Below are positions 36,376 through 47,533 of a stretch of DNA of 64,000 nucleotides, in pieces. The translations under genes and the position numbers were made by a program. The DNA is taken from contig WARS01000030.1 in the NCBI GenBank assembly GCA_008933995.1, positions 6,865,304 through 6,929,303 of the forward strand, read 5' to 3'. The notes below the pieces were generated by a model that saw nothing but the letters and a program-made list of their open reading frames with translations, ran no database searches and was not told the DNA's origin. The stretch comes from Datnioides undecimradiatus. Its lineage: Eukaryota > Chordata > Actinopteri > Lobotiformes > Datnioididae. Each line of letters opens with the position of its first letter. Position 1 is the first letter of the stretch.

Positions 36376-36792
36376 TCTGGTTGAAACATGGTAGCTTTAC
36401 AGGGAGCAGCACGGCTTTATTTTATTTTTCTGTCACTTCCATATATAATGTCCTTTTAAAGAATTGAGTCATTTGGCACTCACATATCTGGAAACAGGAA
36501 TGTACTTCAAAAAACCCACTACACATGTATCATTAGAAACTTTGTGCTCCATTTAAATTGAATTGTATGCTTTCCTGTTGACAAATGCAACTTTTTTGCT
36601 TGTTCAGCTGCCCTGCTGTGCTCCGGCTAGCAGACTCTCTGGGTTATGCATTCAATTAATTGCATGCAATTAACTGGGAATGTACCAACTGAACAGTGAC
36701 TCTATTTTCTCTGTAATTCGTATCGAATTATAGTCTCAGGTGTACTTTGGGCTTTATGTTATATAGCAAAATATCAGTACACGCTAAGCTGA

Positions 36793-36799
36793 GATAGAC

Positions 36800-36830
<31 letters not shown>

Positions 36831-36832
36831 TA
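36793..36832. repeat. (GATA/GACA)n microsatellite
   Basis: Ten tetranucleotide units, GATA and GACA mixed. A similar short GACA run is at 43720-43738. Confidence 0.9.
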
Positions 36833-36963
36833 GTCATCTATATCTCACTGTCCTTGGACAACCATGTAAATGTATGAGTCTTCCATGGGCAGATGGAGTG
36901 GGAATGAATTTATATTCAGCAGCCTTTTGTTAAGTCAGTGATAGACTGCTGAGCTTACAAAAA

Positions 36964-36991
36964 TACACACACGCACACACACACACACACA
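36964..36991. repeat. (CA)n microsatellite
   Basis: About 13 CA units with one CG interruption. Confidence 0.9.
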
Positions 36992-38454
36992 AATCTGCAG
37001 GCGTCACTCAGGGAAGACAGTGCTCTCATGCACTGCCGCACTCTAAAGTCAGTGACATCAGCTGCCGCAGAGGGAAACAAACAGGAAGACGACAGCGTTC
37101 CTCCTGCCCTTGACAGGTGCTTAGTGTCTAAATGCAGTGTACAACCTGTGTGTGTGCGCGCACATGTGTGTTTACAGCACGTATGAGTGTGTACGCAGTG
37201 TTTTGTGCCTGCTGATGCACTGCTGACTCACAGAGGCCATTAGAGTGACAGGATAACTCAAACAATAGTATACTTTACAGTAATACAGCCCGATTTCCTG
37301 CTGGTGCCTGACAATACGGGGACCGTCAGTGGAGTGGAGTTGAGCAGCAAATCGGCAAACATAAAGTCATTAGTGTTGTGACAAACAGGCCTTATTTGCA
37401 GCTAATGTCTGCTCTTTGTAAAACCCCGTCATCTTAACTCATTTCACCTCGCTGTGTCCTGTCTTGCCACGTACTATTTGGCTTCCTGTCCTTCCCACTG
37501 ATCTTGTCTGACATCTTGTCTGATCTGATGGGAAGTTCGCTCCATCTTTCTGGAGTACAGAGGGCCGCGTGGAGGGAGTATCGGTGTGCTCATTTGCATA
37601 TAAATGACAGCAGCGTCCACGGTGCTGGGCTTTTGCTCATTTGTCAGTTTGTGTGATTCACCATCCATGTGCTTGTTTGTCTTTGTGCATTTGTGTTTGT
37701 GCATGTGTGTGTTTCAGCTCGATATTGAAATGTTTCCTTTGTTTTTCTGTGCGTGTCAGTGCAGCGTCATTATGTGTCAATGTCGAGACAATCAGCTCTG
37801 AATCAGCGGCCTCGTGCTACAGTGTTTTTGTGATTTCATGGCTCCCATGAGACTATCTGATGGCTTTTCCAGTTGGATAAAATCAATCGACTCGTCCTGG
37901 AATGTAAAGCAGACGTGATCGTTTTGGCGACAGTGAAAAGCTTCAGATAACTGCAAGGAAAATGGGATGGAATAAAAAGGGGCTGTATTAACCGCTCTGA
38001 TATGCTCTTGATGAACAAAAAATGTGTTCTTTGTTTAACAAAAAATGAAAAACAATAGAATTTCCTGCCAGAGACTCTCTCTAAAAGCCTTGAAGCCTTC
38101 TCACGTATCATCTCTCAGAATGTTTTTGTAACAGGAATCCTGGCCGGCTTCTCCAACTATTTACTTGTAAACCCAAAAATAGACCAGACAGCACTCTGAG
38201 GCCTGCTTACCACACATCACATTCGCACTAATATTAGATGTGATATTAGATTTGTCCCCAGGCTTTAAAAGGAATGGGATGAACCCAGTGGTGCGATGCT
38301 TGTGGGAAACCCAGCGTGACTGTTTTTTACTGTAACGTAGCCTTCAGACAGGGAAGCATGACCAAAATATCTACAGCACAATAATTCTGAATGTAAACTT
38401 TGATGCCATCAGAAACGGTTCGACATTTTCTTGGAAACATGATTATTTACATTC

Positions 38455-38640
38455 TTGCTAAGAGTTGGGGGAGAAATTCAATACCACTCTGATGTCCGTA
38501 TAGTGTGTGTATGAAACCACAGCCAACAGCCAATTAGCTCAGCTTAGCAAAGAGACTGGAAACTAGAGGAGGCTGCAAGCCTTATCGGTCAAAGAGTAAC
38601 AAAGGTAAATTTGTGAGGATTAATGAACTTCATGTGCTGA
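38455..38640. repeat. decayed dispersed repeat, AGCTAAGCTAA family, copy 3
   Basis: AATACCACTCTGATGTCCGT is followed by CAATTAGCTCAGCTTAGC and AGACTGGAAACTAGAGGAGG, the minus orientation of the landmarks seen near 61 kb. Confidence 0.45.
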
Positions 38641-40151
38641 TGAATGGATTCTGTGACTTTCAAACAGATAGTCTTGATGTTAAACTAGGCAAATGAGCTA
38701 CTTCTTTTAAGGCCTCCATATGTGGCCAATTTGATGGCCAAATATTGTCTGAAACACTCTTTCCAACAGGAAGAACATTTGAAACTATCCAAAACCAACA
38801 ATTTAACAATTTGGAGTGTAGGAGTGTAGGATTGAACTCATTCTCTCTTCTTGATTCTTTACTTTGTTCTGTACAGTGGAGGGAAGCATCCCGACTGCCT
38901 TTAAGGGGAGACTGTCTGAGTACGTGCACCCTCATCCCCGTTGCTGTGGCTCATTGCATCTCAGTGACTCTGTGATGGGAGTTTTCCACCTCACATCTCA
39001 GCGTGGCTATTTGGAACAGCTATAAACACTTCTGCTTTCAGACTTGGTCAGATGACATACAGGGGCGTTTGTTTGAAGCATAGTGAGACCTTCAGCATGA
39101 GGACTCATCATATTATTTTGTTATGGCTATAGATGTTAGAATAAAAGCAAGACAGATTCGTAGCATACGACTGACTGTGTTGCAGTTTTTACAGCCGTCT
39201 GCTCACTAAATCATCGGGGGAAAAAGCTTTTACTGAACATACCTGCATGAGCCAAATTAGATCAGTCACTCTGAGGTCGACTCCTGATGTCGGCCTCGCT
39301 ACATTTTTGGTTTTTCGCCCAGCTCTGCTTGGCAGAGACTTCCAGCCAAATGGGAATAAAGTGAGCGTATCTGTTTTTTTGAAGTCATCACAAAAATAAG
39401 AACTGCCATAACTGATTATTGATCCTGCCTCCTTGGACTGTCGGGTCTAAGCGATTTCTGTCCACAGCTGTCAAGGAGAATCGCCACTGTGGCACTCCAG
39501 CTCTATATATCCACCCACCTATTATCACATCATCAAACAGCATCGTGCATGCTTGAGACGAGCTCTGTGTATCAAATTAAGTTACTCGCGGTGCGTCAAA
39601 TGGAAGAAACACAAGGGAACATTGTGTTTTTTGTTAGAAATGATGCTGCCGCAACAGAAATCAGACAAAAGTATGAAAATGTGTCTACCTAAAAACAGAG
39701 AATTCCCTTGTCAGTGGGTCATATGACTCTATAAATAGTCTCTAGCTTCTCTGGCTTGGATGGCAGAGCTGCACGACACTGTTGATATTATCTGCTAATA
39801 CTGTGGGACAGCCTGTGTTTAAAAAGTGTGAGGGCATTTCCTTCTCTGCCTCCCACTCTCTCCCTCTCTCTCTCTTTGTCTCTCTCCGTCTATTTTCTGG
39901 CCATAATTACAGAGCTCATGAAAGCGTTTAGAGTCTCATGAATATTTAGGTCTTGAAGGGGAAGTGTCAGGGGAGACCCATGTGTGGCGGGTCTGCCCTA
40001 ATTATGGAGATAGGCCTCCACACCCTCTTTCTGTCTCACACACACACACACAGAAAATGGGGGTGGGGGTGATGAAAAGCCTCCAATTTGGGAAAAGTTA
40101 ATATAGGTAGGCTTAAACAAAGGTATAAGCACAGAAAAAACTGGTGCATGT

Positions 40152-40154
<3 letters not shown>

Positions 40155-40202
<48 letters not shown>
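40155..40202. repeat. (CA)24 microsatellite
   Basis: A 48-base uninterrupted CA run. Confidence 0.97.
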
Positions 40203-40203
<1 letters not shown>

Positions 40204-40306
40204 CAGGAAGATAATAACAGCACAGCTGGTTGCGGCTTGCAGCTGGTTCTTTCTGTTCACTATTGTTTAATTGTGAGCTAATGATGGACACAAGCCTGGC
40301 AGATTA

Positions 40307-40314
40307 GTGTGTGT

Positions 40315-40346
<32 letters not shown>

Positions 40347-40347
40347 A
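40307..40347. repeat. (TG)n microsatellite
   Basis: About 20 TG units with one TA interruption, 105 bases after the CA tract at 40155-40202. The two runs are complementary and could pair. Confidence 0.95.
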
Positions 40348-41294
40348 GTGAGCGAGAGTGTGTTTGTGTGTCTAGCAGTGTAAGGGCTGTAATCTTTCGT
40401 TTTTACCTCATGCCATGCTAAGTCATGGCGCAGATTAACAGAAGTGTGACTCATCATCGACTCTTTGATGGCCAATGTTGAGTCAAGGGGAGATGGATGG
40501 GGGGGTGGAGAGGAAGGAAGAGGGTTCAGGAACAGAAGTATGCAGAGAAAATTAATGAATCAAACAGAGCAAAAAGAGGGATGGAAGCAGAAGGAGTGAG
40601 AAAGGAGGAGGATAGGAAGTTGGGAGGAATAAAAGGGCGGATGAGACAGATATGGTAGAAGGAGCAAGTGTACTAGAGGGTGGGCGAACTGAGAGAGGAA
40701 AGGGGAAGTCAAGAGGGGTGTCTGCGTGTGTGTGAGAGAGAAAAAGATGAGTGAACAGAAGGTGAGAAAGAAGCAAACGAGAGAGACGGGAAGGTGAGAG
40801 GCTTGAATTGTTGAAGGAGCCTTGTATTGTAATGAGTCATTTCAGACAGGCAGGCTGCTCAAGGATGGAGGTGAGTGGTGAGAAGAGAGGAGAGAGGTGT
40901 AAGGAAATGTGGGAGAAAGACGTGAGACCTCAACAGCATATTAGGAGGATGAGGAGAAGAGGGAGTACAGTGGAGTATGTCACTGCAGATGGCGGTGTCT
41001 CTGTAAAGGTGAGAAGCGAGGGTGGTGAATTTAAACACAACAGGCGCATGTTTAATCCCAGAATAGCAAATAGCATGATAATATAAATGATTCATTGGCA
41101 CAGTGAGTAAGATGTGTAGGTTCTGTGTTTCATGAATTCATAATGCTCACATACTGTCGACTAAGATCAAGAGTTGAAAATGAGCCTTACCATTCACATT
41201 AGCTTCTATTACTGTGAGATCTGATCAAATTTAAGAGTTAGTTAGCCTCAGACACCGGATCACTGGACTACATGAACGTACAGCAGGGGTGACC

Positions 41295-41360
41295 AATTAA
41301 AGGACAGGAAGTCCTGTGTATGTCTGTAAAACATACACAGGACTTCCTCTATCCTTGATT
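41295..41360. ncRNA. pre-miRNA-like hairpin (unidentified)
   Basis: GGAAGTCCTGTGTATGT at 41307-41323 pairs perfectly with 41331-41347 across a 7-base loop. The stem continues through a small internal loop into AGGA/TCCT (41301-41304 with 41352-41355) and a further imperfect AATTAA/TTGATT arm. Size, small loop and near-complete pairing resemble a miRNA precursor. The strand is unknown and no known miRNA was recognised. A recent inverted duplication would look the same. Confidence 0.3.
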
Positions 41361-42227
41361 AGACATGTTAATTGCAACTCCACTTGTTCTGACTGCTGGC
41401 AGAGCCCCATGCCTCTTTGCAGGTTTCTCCAGAGCTTGTGACCTGACTACTTGCAAGTCATAAACATGGGAACCCTTCCCATCTCTACCATTCATCTGAT
41501 ACGACAGGAACAAAGCATAAGCACATGAGCACCCAACCCAGACAAGGGACTAAAGGTCAGGATATCTGCTGCTTCTGTCCCTTGTGAGTCTCCCAACCTT
41601 ATGGAAGTAAAGTAGTAATAATAGAAGTAATAATAGAAGTAATGTGCCCAAACATGTGATATTAAAGATAGACTGACTTATTCCTGAAACTGAATTCACA
41701 CCATGCAGAAGCCCTGATGTACCACAGCTCATAACTATAACACTGAAGGTGCAGTGTGGCTAAAAAAAAGGTTTATCTTTATAGGAAACGCCCTCCTTCT
41801 TATGACAGCCGCCAGACATTAGAAACAAGCTAATTTCCACAACTGCGTGACCAAAGTCTTTGCTAACTGTCTCGTCACTGTTAAATATCTGCGGCAGACT
41901 GGGAAGTTCTGCCGTCCAGCCGCTGGTGCGCTGCGGTCACGACAGGAGATCAGGCTCGTCTCACTGCCACCATGTGTGAGCTTTCATCAGGCCACTTCAC
42001 AGCCCTCTGAGCGGAAACCAGACCACCACCACATGCTGTGAAGGCATGCTGCTGTCCTGCACAGACAGTGACACACACACACACACACACACTCACACAC
42101 TGGTATGATTATGAGCACAGGCCCACACTCAAAGACACACAAACACACGTGTCAGCACCACTTATAACGGACCACAGTTTGATGAGGTGTGTCACCAGGC
42201 TGAGAGTAGTGGAAACCACTCTGCTTA

Positions 42228-42231
<4 letters not shown>

Positions 42232-42300
<69 letters not shown>
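42232..42300. repeat. compound (TG)n-(GA)n microsatellite
   Basis: About 18 TG units followed directly by GA units and three GACAGA units. A further TG run follows at 42432-42453. Confidence 0.95.
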
Positions 42301-42301
<1 letters not shown>

Positions 42302-42479
42302 CAAATTAGTAGAAGTTAGCAATCACTTAATCATATAACAGCAATCACTGTTCATCAACCATCAAGTCCAGACAGTGGCTGCACTGGACTGGTTTACAGT
42401 GTCATTCTGCAGCTGTGTGTCATGAATATTTGTGTGTGTGTGTGTGTGTGTGTCAGTAGAATGCAGTAAGGAAAAGGAA

Positions 42480-42850
42480 ATAATGTATTTATTTAATGTT
42501 TATTTATGTTTTCTGGAAATTAGCCGAAAAATAAAATAAATGGGCCGTGCTCTAAGGCAGTTCAACACGGTTTCGTTCTGCATTTTAGAAGCGGAGAATT
42601 TCGCCTTCCCTGTTTTTTTTTTTTTCTTGACTAGCTTAGATACCGATGATTTGGTCATTTTTTTCCTCCATTTTCTGTGCCTCTCTGATGGTCTGTACAT
42701 GAACGTTTCTATTTTTTTTTTGTCTGTTCTTACGATTGGAATTCTATTTAGAAAATTTACCGGATTCACAGTGCTGCTCCTGTGCCTGACAACCGTCAAA
42801 AGTAGAATGGACGCCACCACTACCGCCACGAATATATATTTGTGAACCTA
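42480..42850. other. unexplained CpG-richer island with open frames on both strands
   Basis: In AT-rich surroundings this stretch has many CpGs and stays open on the minus strand for about 109 codons (42829-42500) and on the plus strand for about 101 (42540-42845). The minus frame owes its Lys clusters to two A runs. No family was recognised. It may be an old mobile-element fragment. Confidence 0.25.
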
Positions 42851-43610
42851 GGGAGTGAAAAGTAGTAGTTATAATGAAAATGTCAGTTGCTACTTGTCAG
42901 ATATCCACCCCCCATCTCTCTCACACACGGACCGATTTAAGCTGGCAGGAAAGCTGAAAGGAAATGGAAATTGGCGTGGTTTCACAGGCAGTAAATACAG
43001 TGGGGAAACAAGCTCTGCACTGGGCTTTGATTGTCACAGTGTGTTCAGGACTCCAGTCACAACTTTACGTGACTCGTGTGGACAGTGTGTGATTAGCTTC
43101 TCTTTCTAGCTGCAGTCTATATTTTATTTTCCACATTAGCCAGATGGATTAACTGTGAGACCAAGATGCATCAATTTGAATTTGACTTCTGAGGAAATCC
43201 ACCTTCTTAACTAATCGTAATGAATGCACGAGGTTGTTTTTGTTGTTTCACACGTCACAGAGCTTCCTTTTCTTTCACGCTGCTCAGAGGACATTTTAGA
43301 AGCCTGTAACCTGCAAAAACTGCTTTCTTCGGGTCATTGATAGCAACTGTTGCTTATCATACATCTAGCAGTGACCGAGCAACAGTGTCATTCATATAGA
43401 GTTGGATATGTGTCCAGGATTCACTCTCTTTTAGCTCTGGTTTTGGTCTTCACCTACGTCTGAGGGACCTATGTGGTTCTTTATCTGCTAAATGCTCCAC
43501 TGTGTTCACCAGCTAGTCCTTAACTGTGTCCATCTGCCATTTGGAGCAGCATGTCCTGTGGGTTTTTAAAACCTTTTACTGAAAACAGCTGTCCCCTGTG
43601 GCTGAACAGT

Positions 43611-43660
43611 GGTTGATGTGAGCGGTGAGACTGAACCAAAACTCACCGCTCACATGGACC
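43611..43660. repeat. 14-bp perfect inverted repeat (hairpin)
   Basis: ATGTGAGCGGTGAG at 43616-43629 pairs with 43642-43655 across a 12-base loop; outside it, after two mismatched bases, GGT/ACC can pair as well. Confidence 0.8.
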
Positions 43661-45193
43661 ATAAAACCAAAACAATGAGCTGAAAGAAGCTGAAGCGATG
43701 ACAGACCACACAGACTGACAGACAGACAGACAGACAGAGCTTAACAGATACTGGATTTTTGAGGCTGAATCCAATATCGGTCATGGACAGTAAATTCCTG
43801 ATCAACGAATCATCCGGTATTCATTTTTAACATGAACACATTGCAGAAACATCATATTTCTAATAGAGTCCCTTAAATGTATTTGTTTAGATTGTTGATT
43901 GATTGTTTGATAGGTAAATTAGATAATTATGACTAAATATTTCTAAATAACCTTAAACCTCAATAGTCTTTGATATTTCTTGCTACATCTACTTGTTACT
44001 TGTTGTCTGACATATCTGTAAAGAGCTAATATCCGCCTGGACACTCTGTCGTGCAGTGGTCTCCATGTATCACCATCTATCACAAGCTTCCTTCAACCAA
44101 TCAAATCAACAGAACCAACCGTCGTCACCTTCACACCTAAACCCTGCCTGTAACTGCCATTATTTCCTCTGGATGCTGATAAACTAAGGCCACTGTGTGA
44201 CAACACATTGCTAGAAACGTGGCAAGATGTATTCTCGCTTTTGTTACTGTGTGTACTCTCATGATCTTGTCAATCCAGCTGCCTGGCAAGGTTGAGTAGC
44301 CTAGACAAGTTAATCATGTACAAGAACCAGCAGTTATGATGTATTTAGGTCTAAATTGTGGCCAACAGAATACTGGACACTCTGGCAATATTACCAAATT
44401 ATATTGTGTTTTCTATTGTGAAAATGTTTGCTTTTTAGACAACAAAGATAAACAATAAGATAAACAACCTGCAAACATTTATCTCCTCAGCCTTAATCTT
44501 CCTCTGTTGCTTAAGAACGAGAATCTCTCTCCATGACATCTCATTGTTTGGTTTAGGGAATGAATGTACAATTTCCTTGTCTGCTGTTTTTGTTAAAAAT
44601 GGTGCTAAAATTTATGCCAAATGATCTTCTTCCTCCTCCATTATTAGCTGTGCCCTTCAGCACAGCTGGAGCCTATGTGCGTGTCTTTGTTTAGGAATTC
44701 ACCAGCAGAATTATTTCCAGCCGCATCTCGTATTCAGTCACCTCCCAGCGGAGGGGACAGGCCTCCCGTGTGGCATTTTCACCAAGATACAAGTTCGGCA
44801 GGCTTCGAGCACACACCGAAACTCAGAAGTTTCAGAAAGTTTCAGAAAGTTTCAGAATGAGTGCACAGCAGCACCGTGTCATCCAGTCAGCACTTTGTGC
44901 TTTACTGTAATGATGTCGTGGAAAACACAGTTTGTGTGTGTGCAAGAGAAGAGAGATGGGAAAATGAGAGGAGAAAAAAAACCAGTAGCTCTTGTGGAGG
45001 ATTACAGGATGATGATGAGCACTCAGATGTGTGTGAATCAGTACGACAGTGTTTGTAACTTGTATCTGTGTGAGAGGGAGAGCAACAGAAAGGGCATCAG
45101 GTTCACACAATGTAGAGAGCATCCCCCCTGTTTATAATTTATTTATTCATTTTTGTTTTTCATTAAGTGAGGATCTGGGTCAGACACAGGAGC

Positions 45194-45226
<33 letters not shown>

Positions 45227-47079
45227 GAGGAAATAAAGAACAAGACAGATGTTTGTGTCCAATGAAGACTGAAATCTGCCAGTTTAGACAGACAGATGAG
45301 GCTGTTGGCAGATATGTGGGCAGATGCAGGATATGAGACAGATACAGAGACTTGAAGACAGACCGGCTTTCAGAGAGAGTGAGACATATGTGAGCCAGCT
45401 GTTTGTCGTCTCCCTTTCCACAGCCCTTTGGTCGGAAAACCAGCAGGTGTTTGCATTCAAATGACAGATGCAGACAATTTGTGGCAACGTGTTGTGTTGC
45501 AGCGTGATTAAAAAAAAAAAAAGCATCACTTTGCTTCAGGATTTCAGCCTCCAAGCTGTAACAGATCTGACCGATCGCCTTGAATTAGTCAAAGAAACAG
45601 GAGGTGGATGTGAAACTGGAGAGTCTGTATGTTCAACTTACAGTGACTGTGTGTGTGTGTGTGGTGTGGTGTTGCTGTGTGTGAAAGAGGCAGAGAGATA
45701 AAGACAACAAGAACACTCTTTCTGTCCATCATTTTGATGATTCATTGATTGCGTTTGCCATTTCTCAAACAGAAATGCCAAATATTTGTTGGTTCCAGCT
45801 TTGCAGATTTGATCTATTGTATATGATACTGGATGTCTTTGGGTGTTTGATTGTTGGATAAGAAAATAACAATTTTATGACATTTTATGCAACAATGCAA
45901 TTAATTATTTGTAAAAAGAGCCTAGTTGGGTTTGTTCTGCAGGTAGGCAGAGGCAGGCGGGCTCCTGCAAACGGAGTCTTTTGTGTTGGTGGCATCAAAC
46001 GTCTTAAACAAGCCACAGAGCCCAATCGTGCCAGACATTTTCCCTCTATTTGGTTAGCTGTGGTTAGAGGGCCAGTAGCCAATTAAAGAGTGGATCTATG
46101 AACCGTCATGATCTGACAGACAGAAGTATTCTGTGCTCGAGGAAATTGTCCAATATCCTCCCAGGACCAGAGGAGATTTTTTTCTTCTTTGGAGGAAAAA
46201 GCTTGCTGCCGTCACATAATCGAAAATCCCTCCTGGTGTAATATATCTTTTTCATAGAGGAGAGTGGCTCTAGGGAAATATTTGGTCCATTCACGGAGAA
46301 AGGAGGAGAAGTGAAATGACAGGGAGATGGAGCGATGAGGAAAGCAGAGGAGATATGGAAACGATGGAGCAGATGATAAGAAGCTCATTATTCTGTTCCT
46401 ATATTTGGCTCTCCAAGATCCTCCTCTCTTACTCTCATGCTTCCAGTGGAGACGTCCTTCGTGTAGGCCTACATCCTACTGAAATCTGTCGCCTGCCTGC
46501 ACGCCTGTCTGTCTGCACCTCCTCACTACTTCTATAGTTGTCATGGCAACATTAGATGGTCTGGCATATGAGGGTGTTTTCAGTGAGGTTGATGTATAAT
46601 GAGCTGAGGTCTTTTGTTTTCAGGAGGAGATGTTGATCAGGTTGACCTTTCCCCTCCCTGGAGCTGATCAGGGGTTTGAATGTATGCAGCTCTGTCCTCA
46701 GCTGCTTTGAGATGGACTCGCTTCTCTTGTTTGAAACGGCTTTCGTGTCATTACAGCAAGCGATGCCTGGCTTCATAGGACTCGCTGGCACAGAACTGAA
46801 CTGAAATACATCACTTGGCACCCGTAATGTTTGAATGTTTACGCTCTCGTCTGCTACTGCTTGTGTTGACTTTTTCTTTGTAGGAGAGAGAACAGAGAGT
46901 CAGTTACATGCACACAAAATATCAGATTAAGGGTCCTTATTCAGATTTCAATGAGACATGTTAAATTCATATTTACAGCAGAGTAATAATGATTGTTGTT
47001 ATGGATAAATCTGCTTAAGGTGAGACGATAAAGTGTGTAAAGTTCTCAGAGTCAAAGATGATGTCGGCAGGTGGCTGTT

Positions 47080-47340
47080 GTCATTATTATACATTAACAT
47101 ATTACAGCAGTCAAAACCCCAAAGATATTAACTGTGTCATAATAAACACAAAAAGCTGCAAGTCCTCACATTTTAGAAGTCTGAATGGGGAAATATTGAT
47201 ATATTCCTTGCTGGAACTGCAATTGTTGCCAGTACATTTGTCTTTTAGCCTCTGAATAATACTAATGACTGAATGGCTGAAAAATGAAGGAGGTATTAAC
47301 ATGCGAAAACAGTCGTTGGAACCAGTCATCATCATAATAT
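47080..47340. repeat. decayed repeat, same family as 34374-34597
   Basis: AACCCCAAAGATATTAACTG, then AAGCTGCAAGTCCTCACATT, then TTGCTGGAACTGCAA recall the internal part of the GCTGCAACTAACGATTA-type element, a part missing from the copy at 34.4 kb. Confidence 0.45.
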
Positions 47341-47485
47341 AGAGCAAAGACTGGTGGACAGTTTTACGGGTGAACTACACAAAGCATCACGAGCTGTCAG
47401 ACAGATTTTAAACACAGGAAGTCACCTTAAACTGCTCATCTCATCCACTTATTTGGAACCATAAATAAAGGTGAACTTCAGAATT

Positions 47486-47533
47486 ATGTACATCTGGTAG
47501 ACTGCCAGATCTGGTAGACTGCCAGATGTACAT
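47486..47533. repeat. tandem 17-mer inside a 12-bp inverted repeat
   Basis: ATCTGGTAGACTGCCAG occurs twice in direct tandem (47492-47508, 47509-47525), and the outer arms ATGTACATCTGG (47486-47497) and its reverse complement (47522-47533) are perfect. Confidence 0.9.
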
